A stretch of DNA of 64,000 nucleotides. Source: CAYREX01 sp964423505. Its GTDB lineage: Bacteria > Fermentibacterota > Fermentibacteria > Fermentibacterales > JCC-6. The stretch lies in the NCBI GenBank assembly GCA_964423505.1, contig CAYREX010000002.1:248001-312000 (forward strand), written 5' to 3'. The notes beneath the pieces are model-generated. The model was not told the origin of the DNA. It did not search any database and saw nothing but the letters and a program-made list of their open reading frames with translations. Shown piece by piece: positions 1 through 7,368 of the stretch. Within the stretch, counting starts at the first letter, position 1, and each line of letters opens with the position of its first letter. The position numbers and the translations under genes are program-made.

Positions 1-193
1 GCCCGAGGGACTCGGCGGCCGCAATCGCCCCGGACCCCCATCCGAGGTCCGAAGCAAGGCCGCGTATCTCGGCGGCGACCCTGAGCGAGTGGTCCAGCTT
101 CAGCCGGAGCATAGGGTCCAGGTCGCCGTCCGGCCCGATGAAGCGGCCGGCATAGTCGCGGAGCCACTCCCTGACTTCGGCAGCTCCGCTCAA
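1..193 (-). CDS. HD-domain protein, N-terminal part (runs off window)
   Basis: Only the first 64 codons are inside the window, so the product continues beyond base 1. The translation from a TTG start reads LSGAAEVREWLRDYAG and then LKLDHSLRVAAEIRGLA; the KxDHSLRV segment matches the first helix and metal-binding His of HD-type phosphohydrolases. The TTG is preceded by a GGGAGG ribosome site five bases upstream. It lies 45 bp downstream of the NifX-like gene on the same strand and is probably the last known member of the ORP-type operon. HD proteins of this size range act on phosphate esters or nucleotides; the substrate cannot be told from this fragment. Confidence 0.6.
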   Translation of the reverse strand, partial: MSGAAEVREWLRDYAGRFIGPDGDLDPMLRLKLDHSLRVAAEIRGLASDLGWGSGAIAAAESLG

Positions 194-238
194 TGGTCCT
201 CCCGGGGCTGGCCGCCCCGGGGAGACCGGGGCCGGCTT

Positions 239-604
239 CTAGCGCATGCCGAAATGGCTGTCCACGTTGGGGGCGCCGGTACCCTCCAGCTCCCCGGCAA
301 GGAAGCTCTCCAGCAGGTCGCCGACGACCCCGGACAGGCCGACTATAACCTCGATGCCGGCGGCCTGCAGGGTCCGGAACGCGTTGGGGCCGCAGTTACC
401 GGTGAGGACTGCACCGGCTCCCCGGTCGGCCACGAGCTGCGCCGACTGGATGCCGGCCCCGCCCCTTGCGTTCCTGCCCGGGTTCGGCACCGCCTCGACC
501 GCCCGGGTCTCCGTATCCACGAGCAGGAAGTACGGAGCCCTCCCGAAGCGCGGCTCCAGCTCGTCCCCGAGTGTCGTGCCGGTGGCAGTGAAGGCTATCC
601 TCAT
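239..604 (-). CDS. NifX/NifB-type dinitrogenase cofactor-binding family protein (ORP-like)
   Basis: 121 residues, a single dinitrogenase Fe-Mo cofactor-biosynthesis domain (the fold of NifX, NafY and the Desulfovibrio orange protein). Visible hallmarks are the N-terminal strand MRIAFTATG, PRFGRAPYFLLVD near residues 18-30 and the GAGIQSAQLVADRGAGAVL block with TGNCGPNAF near residues 49-75. Family members bind Mo- or Cu-containing metal clusters. The ATG overlaps the TGA of the upstream ATPase (ATGA), so translation is probably coupled. Together with the fused Fe-S ATPase it resembles the MRP/ORP partners of the anaerobe-specific orange protein complex. That it binds a Mo/Cu cluster is inferred from the family only. 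Confidence 0.85.
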   Translation of the reverse strand: MRIAFTATGTTLGDELEPRFGRAPYFLLVDTETRAVEAVPNPGRNARGGAGIQSAQLVADRGAGAVLTGNCGPNAFRTLQAAGIEVIVGLSGVVGDLLESFLAGELEGTGAPNVDSHFGMR

Positions 605-2475
605 ATCTCCGCTCTCCCTTCCTCGGCCCGCAGGCCTCGCATCATCATGGAGTCCGTCCTCGCGGCTATCTCCCTCAGCGCATCCGCCGCCGGACCCCCC
701 TCGGTGATGACCGAGCGGCCGTCCATCAGCGCCCCGATCACCGCTTCGTCGAACGGTATCCGCCCGAGGAGCGCGGCCCCGGCCGCCCCGGCCATCTCCT
801 CTATCTCGAGCGCCATGTCCGGGTTGAGGTCCGCCCTGTTCACCACCACGGCCGCCGGCACCCCGAAATGGCCGGCCAGGGCGAGGACGCGCTCCAGGTC
901 GTGGATTCCGGACACGGTCGGCTCGGTAACCACCACGGCCAGGTCGCAGCCGGTGACCGAGGCGATGACCGGGCATCCGGTGCCCGGCGGGCCGTCGCCG
1001 ACAACCCTGCCCGCACCCCTTGCCCCGGCCTCCCCGGCGGCCCGGCCCCGGACCATGGTGACCAGCTTCCCGGAGCTCTCCTCGGCGATTCCCAGCCTGG
1101 CGTGGACCATCCGGCCGGAGTCGGTGTCGGAGACGAACCACCTGCCCGTCACCCTCTCCCGGAAGCTCACCGCCCCCGCCTCGCAGACCGCCCCGCAGCA
1201 GCCGCACCCCTCGCAGAGGTGGGGCTCCACGAAGTAGAGGGGAGGGGCATCGACGGGGTCGTTCGGGCGGACCCTTACGGCACCGAAGCGGCAGACCTCG
1301 AGGCACCTTCCGCAGGAGATGCAGGCCGACCGGTCGATGGCCGCCGCCCTGGCCCCGAAGAAGTCGCCCGCCTCCCGGACCCTGGGCGAGAGGAGCAGGT
1401 GGAGGTCTGCGGCGTCGACATCGTTGTCCGCCAGGACCTTGTCGTCCAGCAGATGCGCCAGGGCGCCCACGAGGGTGGTCTTACCGGTGCCACCCTTCCC
1501 GCTTATCACGGTGACCTCGCGGCAGCCGGGCCCCGGGGGGCCTGCCGGCGGCGGCTCGCCCCCCGGCTCCACCTCGAGCTCGGCCGGCGCGACCGGCGAA
1601 GGCGCCTCCGTGCCCACAAGCGTCTCCGCCCGCTCCAGTATCCCCGCCAGCATCTCCGTAACCTCCGGGTGCTCGTCGACCAGGAGGCCGCCCCGGGAGC
1701 AGGTCTCGGCGTAGCGCCGGGCGAACGGTATGCGTCCGAGCACCGGCACCCCCACCCTCGCCGCCAGCTCCGTGATCAGGCGGTCGCCCTCGCCCGAGCG
1801 GTTGATGACTACGCCGGACGGCACGCCCAGCTCCAGCGCCAGGGCCAGCGCCAGCTCGAGGTCCGACGCGCCGAACGGGGTCGGCTCGGTGACGAGGATG
1901 GCCGCGTCCGCGCCCTCGACCGCCGCGACCACCTGGCACGCCGTCCCCGGCGGAGCGTCCACGATGTTCACCGCGCCGGCAGACGCCATGTCCCGCACCC
2001 GGCGGACGAGCTCCGGGGCAAGCGACTGGCCTATGTCCAGCTCGCCCCAGGCCATGGAGAGCCTGTCCCCGCGGCCTCCGGCCTCGCTGACGGTCCCTAT
2101 CCCGGACCGGCGCACGCCCAGGGCGTCCTCCGGGCAGACCAGCATGCAGAGCCCGCAGGCATGGCAGAGCTCCTCGAAGACGAGGACCCGTCCGCCCACC
2201 GTGGCCAGGGCGTTGAATGTGCAGGCGGCGGAGCAGGCTCCGCAGCCGGTGCACTTCTCCGGGTACGGCTCCGGCCTGGGAACGGTCACCTCGGCGGAGC
2301 CCGTGGCCTCCCGGCGCAGGAAGAGGCCGGCGTTAGGCTCCTCGACGTCGCAGTCCAGAAGCCTGACCGTCCGTCCGTCCAGCTCGAGCATCCTGGCCAG
2401 GTTCACGGCCAGGGTGGTCTTTCCCGTACCCCCCTTGCCGCTGGCCACCACCAGGTCCAGCCTTCCCGCGCTCAA
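601..2475 (-). CDS. Fused double MinD/Mrp-type ATPase, each half with two 4Fe-4S clusters
   Basis: 624 residues containing two complete MinD-family nucleotide-binding domains joined by a proline-rich linker (about 285-318). Each half has a deviant Walker A GKGGTGKTT (12-20 and 326-334) and an inserted 2x[4Fe-4S] ferredoxin: Cys 75/78/81/85 and 104/107/110/114 in the first, Cys 385/388/391/395 and 421/424/427/431 in the second. In anaerobes these are normally two neighbouring genes of about 290 residues each that accompany NifX-like orange proteins and are thought to insert or carry metal clusters. The likely TTG start overlaps the TGA of the radical-SAM gene (TTGA). A heterodimer frozen as a fusion is the simplest reading. 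Confidence 0.9.
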   Translation of the reverse strand: MSAGRLDLVVASGKGGTGKTTLAVNLARMLELDGRTVRLLDCDVEEPNAGLFLRREATGSAEVTVPRPEPYPEKCTGCGACSAACTFNALATVGGRVLVFEELCHACGLCMLVCPEDALGVRRSGIGTVSEAGGRGDRLSMAWGELDIGQSLAPELVRRVRDMASAGAVNIVDAPPGTACQVVAAVEGADAAILVTEPTPFGASDLELALALALELGVPSGVVINRSGEGDRLITELAARVGVPVLGRIPFARRYAETCSRGGLLVDEHPEVTEMLAGILERAETLVGTEAPSPVAPAELEVEPGGEPPPAGPPGPGCREVTVISGKGGTGKTTLVGALAHLLDDKVLADNDVDAADLHLLLSPRVREAGDFFGARAAAIDRSACISCGRCLEVCRFGAVRVRPNDPVDAPPLYFVEPHLCEGCGCCGAVCEAGAVSFRERVTGRWFVSDTDSGRMVHARLGIAEESSGKLVTMVRGRAAGEAGARGAGRVVGDGPPGTGCPVIASVTGCDLAVVVTEPTVSGIHDLERVLALAGHFGVPAAVVVNRADLNPDMALEIEEMAGAAGAALLGRIPFDEAVIGALMDGRSVITEGGPAADALREIAARTDSMMMRGLRAEEGRAEI

Positions 2476-3443
2476 CCTCCCCCCTCTGACTCCGAGTCCG
2501 GCGCCGGCTCCGGCTCCCGGCGGCTCGGCTCGAAGAACCTGCCGCCCTCCGTCTGCACCGCTCTGACCAGGCCCTTCGAAGCCAGGTGGCCCAGGCGCTT
2601 GGATACCTCCCCCGGGTTCATGCCGAACGCCCCGGCGATGTCCCCGAGCGTGGCCGGCCTGCGCCGGAGCAGCGCCAGGATGGCGCCGTCGGTCCGACCG
2701 GTCGAGCCACCGGGCGGGCCGGACCGATCCCCGACCGTCTCCGCCGGCGGGTCGAACAGCGTCGCCAGCTCGGCGAGCCTCTCCTGCCGGACCGGCCTGA
2801 CGGAGCTCTCCGCGGGCGGTCTGACCGCGGTGTTCAGCTGGACCCGGTCAGGGCCTATGCGGGCTGCCAGCTCCGCTATCCTCCTGACCCCGGCCTCGCC
2901 GTCGTTCAGCCCCCGGACCAGGAAGACCTCCAGCCACAGCTCGCCCTCCATCTCGCGGGCGAGCGCGGCCTCGCCCTCTACCAGGGCCTCCAGGCAGAGG
3001 TCGCGGTGGGGCCTGTTGACGGTGTCGAAGGAGTAGGCGTCCCAGGCGCAGAGAGAGACCTTGACCACGTCCGCCAGGGCGGCGCTCCTCCGGACCTCGG
3101 GCAGGTGCAGCAGGCTGCCGTTGGTGAGGAGGAGGCTGGGCACGGACGATACCCTGCCCATGTGCTCCAGGACCTCGCCGAACCTGCTGTGCAGCGTGGG
3201 CTCCCCGGAGCCGGAGAGTGTTATGAAGTCGGCCTCCCCATCCTCATCGGCCCAGCGGTCCAGCTCCCTCGTCACCCGTGTCGTCGGGACGTACTCCTCG
3301 CGGATGACCGTCCTGTCAGTGGTCCGGCCAAGCTGGCAGAAGACGCAGTCCATGGTGCAGGTCTTCCAGGGCACGAGGTCCACTCCCAGCGACCGGCCGA
3401 ACCTCCTCGACCGCAGCGGGCCGAACAGGTGCTCGTAGCTCAG
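2472..3443 (-). CDS. Radical SAM protein with C-terminal winged helix (ORP operon type)
   Basis: 323 residues if started at a CTG at 3443. The radical-SAM motif C-x3-C-x2-C is at Cys 29/33/36 (KTCTMDCVFCQLG), followed by a GSGEPTLH substrate/SAM motif near residue 80; residues from about 250 form a winged helix (TLGDIAGAFGMNPGEVSKRL). The family's conserved N-terminus (YEHLFGP-SRR-G-SLGVDLVP) is encoded only if translation begins at the CTG, which has GGGGAGGTG about six bases upstream; a GTG at 3383 would delete it. Such proteins sit with MinD-type ATPases and NifX-like proteins in anaerobes. The reaction is not known. Confidence 0.85.
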   Translation of the reverse strand: MSYEHLFGPLRSRRFGRSLGVDLVPWKTCTMDCVFCQLGRTTDRTVIREEYVPTTRVTRELDRWADEDGEADFITLSGSGEPTLHSRFGEVLEHMGRVSSVPSLLLTNGSLLHLPEVRRSAALADVVKVSLCAWDAYSFDTVNRPHRDLCLEALVEGEAALAREMEGELWLEVFLVRGLNDGEAGVRRIAELAARIGPDRVQLNTAVRPPAESSVRPVRQERLAELATLFDPPAETVGDRSGPPGGSTGRTDGAILALLRRRPATLGDIAGAFGMNPGEVSKRLGHLASKGLVRAVQTEGGRFFEPSRREPEPAPDSESEGGG

Positions 3444-3510
3444 CCGTGCACCTCCCCTACCCGTGGTCCGGGGCCGACGGATGCCGCCGCGCTCCCGGTC
3501 GTTCCCGGCC

Positions 3511-3729
3511 TCACTCGCGGGTCATCCTGGTGCCGCACTCCGGGCAGGTGATGCTGTTGCAGGGCCTGCCCCTGGTGTGCGGGGTCCTCTGACCGCAGGA
3601 GGGGCAGACGCAGCTGCCTCCGGGGCCCATCGCGAACCCCCCTCCCCTTCCTCTGCCCCGTCCGGGCGGCCTTCCCCCGCCGGCCACCGGTCCGGCGCCG
3701 TCTGGGCCCGTGCCGTCGCGTCCAGGCAT
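3511..3729 (-). CDS. Small Gly-rich zinc-ribbon protein
   Basis: 72 residues. The N-terminus MPGRDGTGPDGAGP repeats the start of the DUF5320 neighbour, then a Gly/Arg linker leads to a C-terminal zinc ribbon with Cys 40, 42, 45, 57, 62 and 65 (CPSCG and CPECG knuckles). AAAGGAGG lies seven bases before the ATG. Small proteins of this kind are regular members of orange-protein-type operons. It could be a metal-carrying or structural partner; no enzyme domain is present. Confidence 0.75.
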   Translation of the reverse strand: MPGRDGTGPDGAGPVAGGGRPPGRGRGRGGGFAMGPGGSCVCPSCGQRTPHTRGRPCNSITCPECGTRMTRE

Positions 3730-3748
3730 ACTGCAGCCTCCTTTCTCC

Positions 3749-4102
3749 CTAGCGTTCTCCGTCGTCGTCGCTCCGCAGCTCGGCGAGCCTCTCCTCGATA
3801 TCGCCCAGGACCCTTCTGAGTGAGTCCGCCCGGGCCTCGAGGCGGTCGGCCTCCGCGCCGGGGTCCTGACCGGCCGGCGGCTGCGGCCAGCCGTAGCCCC
3901 GGTAACCGCCGAAGCCGAACCATCCGCGGCCGAAGCCGCCTCGCCGGCCCCTGCCCGGGCCGCGCCCGAGCCGCATTCCCCGACCGCCCCCGCCGGGCAG
4001 CGGGCTGGCGTATCCGGGGACGCCATGGCCGGCGCAGAAGCCGGCGGCCCTCCCGGTCATCGGTCCCATCCCGTCCGGTCCGCTTCCATCTCCTCCAGGC
4101 AT
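3749..4102 (-). CDS. DUF5320 family protein
   Basis: 117 residues. The N-terminal signature MPGGDGSGPDGMGPMTGR followed by AAGFCAGHGVPGYA is diagnostic of DUF5320, a small family found beside NifX/ORP and Mrp-type ATPase genes. A Gly/Arg/aromatic-rich middle (about 36-75) is followed by a charged helix (82-112) predicted to be coiled-coil. It sits between the first NifX-like gene (58 bp) and the zinc-ribbon gene (20 bp), with GGAGAGGT before the ATG. Function is unknown in the family. Confidence 0.8.
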   Translation of the reverse strand: MPGGDGSGPDGMGPMTGRAAGFCAGHGVPGYASPLPGGGGRGMRLGRGPGRGRRGGFGRGWFGFGGYRGYGWPQPPAGQDPGAEADRLEARADSLRRVLGDIEERLAELRSDDDGER

Positions 4103-4159
4103 GACCTCTCCTCTCTTCTCTCCCCTTCGCCGGACCCCGCCAGGCGGGGCCCGCCTGAC

Positions 4160-4561
4160 TCATCTCCGGCCGCGGCGGTCTCCCCGCCCACCCCTCCATC
4201 TAAGCCTCCTGCCGGGGCCGCCAGGGGCTCCCGCCATCCTGAGGCGCGGGTCGTCCAGCCTGCCCTCGAGCAGTGCCGGCACCACCTCCGAGAGCGACCC
4301 GCTGATGAAGGGGGTCACACCGATCCCGGTGTTCTCCAGGAGCCACTCGAGATGGCTCGAGACAGCTCCGCAGACAAGCTCGTCCACCCCTTTCCGACTC
4401 AGCCATCCGGCCAGCTCGGCGGGTGAGCACCGCGGCAGCTCCAGGTCCCTCTCCGAGACCACCCGGCCCTCGTCTATGCTCAGCAGCCTGACCGTCTCCG
4501 CGAAGTCGAGGACGGTGGCCACCATGCCGTTCCAGACCGGTATCGCCACGAGCTTTCCCAT
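4160..4561 (-). CDS. NifX/NifB-type cofactor-binding family protein, first gene of the ORP-like operon
   Basis: 133 residues. The N-terminal strand KLVAIPVWNGMVATVLDFAE is the family pattern (IAIPV-DG-V--VFD-A), followed by VCGAVSSHLEWLLENTGIGV, which corresponds to the conserved GxxxPxAxxxLxxxGI segment; the C-terminal 25 residues are Arg/Gly-rich. It is the first gene after the sigma-54 promoter. The start codon has no ribosome site upstream and falls only about two bases downstream of the predicted transcription start, so the message may be leaderless. Cluster binding is inferred from the family. Confidence 0.8.
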   Translation of the reverse strand: MGKLVAIPVWNGMVATVLDFAETVRLLSIDEGRVVSERDLELPRCSPAELAGWLSRKGVDELVCGAVSSHLEWLLENTGIGVTPFISGSLSEVVPALLEGRLDDPRLRMAGAPGGPGRRLRWRGGRGDRRGRR

Positions 4562-4572
4562 GACACGTTCAT

Positions 4573-4589
4573 GTGCAAGTGGCTTGCCA
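4573..4589 (-). promoter_or_regulatory. Sigma-54 (-24/-12) promoter of the ORP-like operon
   Basis: On the minus strand the sequence TGGCAAGCCACTTGCAC matches the sigma-54 consensus TGGCAC-N5-TTGCA with the GG and GC dinucleotides exactly 12 bp apart. The predicted start is near 4563, directly at the ATG (4561) of the NifX-like gene. The gene for a sigma-54 activator lies immediately upstream and its putative binding sites are at 4678-4726. Confidence 0.85.
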
Positions 4590-4677
4590 GATCGCGGCAG
4601 GCGGAGCTCTGCGAGCTCAATGCATTGGAGGTCAACTACATGGGGATCATGTCATCTGGAGCCGCACGCGGCTGAAT

Positions 4678-4726
4678 GTAGCAAATATGCTACGCTTGTC
4701 CTTCGCATATGTAGCAAGGATGCTAC
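4678..4726. promoter_or_regulatory. Two upstream activator sites GTAGCA-N4-TGCTAC
   Basis: Two perfect inverted repeats, GTAGCAAATATGCTAC (4678-4693) and GTAGCAAGGATGCTAC (4711-4726), are spaced 33 bp centre to centre (three helical turns) on one DNA face. They lie about 90-140 bp upstream of the -24 element, the usual distance for enhancer-binding proteins, and end two bases before the stop codon of the activator gene. They are the obvious binding sites for the adjacent Fis-type HTH activator. Confidence 0.85.
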
Positions 4727-4728
4727 GG

Positions 4729-6102
4729 TTATGCTCCGGCGTCCCGTCTCCGCCTGCGCCCCCCGGGGAGGGGGACGTCAAGGCCCAGCGCGCGTATCCT
4801 CCTCGATACGGTGGTGCGGTGCACCCCGAGCTCCTCCGCCGTACGGGTACGGCTCCAGTCGTTCCTGCGCAGCGCCCTCATGAGGAATGCCGCCTCCATC
4901 CTCCGCATGGCCTCCCGGCCACCGCCGCCCTCGGCGGGAGAGAGTCCGCAGACGCGCCCCGGAAGGTGCTCCACGCCGAGGGGGCCGGACCTGCAGAGGA
5001 CGAAGGCCCTCTCCACGATGTTCTCCAGCTCCCTGACGTTGCCGGGGAAGTCGTAGGACATGAGGCAGGCCAGGGCGTCGTCGGAGATGCCGGTCACGTC
5101 CCGGTCCATCGTGTCGTTGAACCGCTCGATGAAGTGCTCCACAAGGAGGGGCACGTCCTCCATCCTCTCCCTGAGCGGCGGTATGTCCAGCCGGACGACG
5201 TTCACCCGGTAGTAGAGGTCCTCGCGGAAGCCCCCCTCCGCCACCAGCTCCTCCAGGTCCCGGTTCGTGGCGGCTATCACCCTGACGTCCGCTCTCACGC
5301 TCCCGGAGGAGCCCAGCGGCTCGTAGACCCTCTCCTGCAGGAACCTGAGGAGCCTCGTCTGCATGGCCGGGGATATGTCGCCCACCTCGTCGAGGAAGAG
5401 AGTCCCCCCCTCGGCGGCGGCGAACCTCCCGGGGCGGTCCGACTCGGCGCCGGTGAAGGCGCCCCTGACGTAGCCGAAGAGCTCCGACTCCAGAAGCGTG
5501 TCCGGCAGGGCTCCGCAGTTCACCGCCACGAACGGGCCCTCGCTCCTGGGGCCGGTGCCGTGCACCGCCCTCGCCAGGAGCTCCTTGCCCGTCCCGCTCT
5601 CGCCGGTTATCAGCAGTGTGCTGAGGCTGTCCGCAACCGCCGGGACTATCTCGAAGAGCTCCCTCATCCCGTGGCTGCGGCTGACGATATCGCCCAGCCT
5701 GTAGCGCCTGCTCAGCTCCCTGCGGAGGCGGTCCAGGCGGCTGACGTCCCGGAACGTCTCCACTCCACCGACCACGTTGCCCCCGGCATCCCTCAGCAGG
5801 GCCGTGTTGATACTGATGCGCTTCCGCTCTCCGCCGGCGTCGAGTATCGTGACCCTTCGGCCGACTATCGGCCTGCCGTCCCTCATGGTCTCCGCCAGGG
5901 CGCAGCGGCCTTCGCATATCTCGGCCCGCAGTATCTGCCTGCAGGGCTGGCCGAGGGCCCGCTCCCTCGGGACGCCGGTTATCTCCTCCGCCGCGCGGTT
6001 GAAGGAGCGGATGCGCCAGTCGGGGCCGACGGTGAAGACCCCCTCGGTTATCGAGTCGAGGATGATGTCCCTGTCCCCGGCCGGCGTGTCGTTGTCCTGC
6101 AT
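4729..6102 (-). CDS. Sigma-54-dependent transcriptional activator (PAS-AAA-Fis)
   Basis: 457 residues. Residues about 8-115 form a PAS sensor with a short Cys pair (ICEGRC), then a sigma-54 AAA+ domain (about 125-370) with Walker A GESGTGKE, the sigma-54 contact loop GAFTGA, Walker B LFLDEVGD and the arginine finger region FREDLYYRVN, and a C-terminal Fis-type HTH (RTAEELGVHRTTVSRRI). The ATG at 6102 follows GGAGG; an upstream in-frame start is less likely. The gene precedes the ORP-like operon and very probably activates it; the Desulfovibrio orange-protein operons are known to use sigma-54 and a cognate activator. The signal sensed by PAS (redox or metal) is inference. Confidence 0.9.
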   Translation of the reverse strand: MQDNDTPAGDRDIILDSITEGVFTVGPDWRIRSFNRAAEEITGVPRERALGQPCRQILRAEICEGRCALAETMRDGRPIVGRRVTILDAGGERKRISINTALLRDAGGNVVGGVETFRDVSRLDRLRRELSRRYRLGDIVSRSHGMRELFEIVPAVADSLSTLLITGESGTGKELLARAVHGTGPRSEGPFVAVNCGALPDTLLESELFGYVRGAFTGAESDRPGRFAAAEGGTLFLDEVGDISPAMQTRLLRFLQERVYEPLGSSGSVRADVRVIAATNRDLEELVAEGGFREDLYYRVNVVRLDIPPLRERMEDVPLLVEHFIERFNDTMDRDVTGISDDALACLMSYDFPGNVRELENIVERAFVLCRSGPLGVEHLPGRVCGLSPAEGGGGREAMRRMEAAFLMRALRRNDWSRTRTAEELGVHRTTVSRRIRALGLDVPLPGGRRRRRDAGA

Positions 6103-6180
6103 GGTGCCTCCGATTGACTGGAGAGAGGCGGCCTGCTGCCTCAACTATACCGGGAATGGGGGGAGGGTCGGTGAGGCGGG

Positions 6181-7368
6181 TCAGCCCAGGACCGTCGACT
6201 CCCGTCCGAAGGTCCTGGAGCAGAGCGCCAGGGCGCCGAGAGCGCAGGCCACCAGCGAGACGTAGACTATGAGTATGCTCAGCGGGTCGGCCCTGCCGGC
6301 CAGTATCGCCCGGGAGGCGAGGGAGACGTTCAGCACCGGGACCAGGGCGGTCACCGGCGAGAGGGACATCCCGGGCATTATGCCTATGAAGGCGGGGACG
6401 ATCACGGCGGGGAAGAGGGGGCCGGCCTTGCTCTGGGCCTCCCTGTACGAGCCGGACGTGAAGGAGACGGTAAGCAGCAGGCCGGCGAACAGCGCGGTGA
6501 GCGGCAGTAGCAGAGAGAGCAGGAAGACGATGGAGCCGGGCCGGAGGAGGGTCATGACCATGTCCACCAGCTCGCCCGGGAAGGCGCTGACGTACCGTAT
6601 CCCCAGGTAGAGACCGAGCAGGGAGACCAGGGCGGAGGTCACCCCGGTCGCCACCACCACCCCGAACTTGCCCAGGAGTATCCCGAACCTGGAGACCGGG
6701 GCCGTGAGCAGCGGCTCCAGAGTACCCCGCTCCTTCTCGCCGGCGCCCAGGTCCAGCGCCGGATACATGCTGCCCATGAGGCAGAAGATGACGAACATGT
6801 AAGGCAGCATCCCTCCCACGAGGTCCGCCACGTGCTCGCGCGGGGTGGCCAGGTCGGTCTCCTCGACGTCCAGCACGGAGTCGACGTCCTGGGCGAGCCC
6901 GAGGGAGAGGAAGCGCTCCTCGCGCAGCATCCCTCCGTAGGCCGAGAGCAGCCGGCGTGCCCTCTGTACCTCTATCTCGTTCTCGGTGGTCCCCCGGTAG
7001 ACCAGCTCGACGCCGCCGGCCCCCAGCGCGGAGACCTCCTCGCCGAAACCGGTGGAGAAGACCACCACGGCGTCCAGGCTGTCCCGCATCAGAAGCTCCC
7101 TGCCCGCCTCCCCGCCGCGCAGAAGGGTGAAGCCGACGCTGTCGCCGCCGACGGCCTCCATGAACGGCCCCGCCTCCGCCCCGTCGACGACGCCCACCTG
7201 AAGCCGCCTCGTCCGGGCCCTCTCCTCGTGTGAGGAGATGAAGAAGGTGGAGACGCTTATCAGCAGGGGGAAGAGCAGCAGGGGGAGCAGGAGCATCATC
7301 AGAAGCGTCTTCCGGTCCCGAAGCGCCACGCGGAGATCGGTCCTGAAGACCGTCAGGGCGGTGCTCAG
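6181..7368 (-). CDS. ABC-2 type exporter permease (NatB-like)
   Basis: 395 residues from a CTG start that overlaps the TGA of the ATPase gene (CTGA) and has GGAGG seven bases upstream; a GTG at 7329 is the alternative. One membrane helix at about 24-45 (LLMMLLLPLLLFPLLIS), a large extracytoplasmic domain (about 50-190), then five or so helices, including the ABC-2 signature KERGTLEPLLTAPVSR between the first two. This matches Na+-efflux/ABC-2 permeases (NatB, YhaP). It forms an exporter with the upstream ATPase. The substrate is not evident. Confidence 0.85.
   Translation of the reverse strand: MSTALTVFRTDLRVALRDRKTLLMMLLLPLLLFPLLISVSTFFISSHEERARTRRLQVGVVDGAEAGPFMEAVGGDSVGFTLLRGGEAGRELLMRDSLDAVVVFSTGFGEEVSALGAGGVELVYRGTTENEIEVQRARRLLSAYGGMLREERFLSLGLAQDVDSVLDVEETDLATPREHVADLVGGMLPYMFVIFCLMGSMYPALDLGAGEKERGTLEPLLTAPVSRFGILLGKFGVVVATGVTSALVSLLGLYLGIRYVSAFPGELVDMVMTLLRPGSIVFLLSLLLPLTALFAGLLLTVSFTSGSYREAQSKAGPLFPAVIVPAFIGIMPGMSLSPVTALVPVLNVSLASRAILAGRADPLSILIVYVSLVACALGALALCSRTFGRESTVLG

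Noticed and set aside
868..3036. A 722-codon plus-strand frame across the fused ATPase and radical SAM genes
   Set aside because: It is antisense to genes with intact Fe-S and radical SAM motifs and shows low-complexity Arg/Pro/Gly composition.
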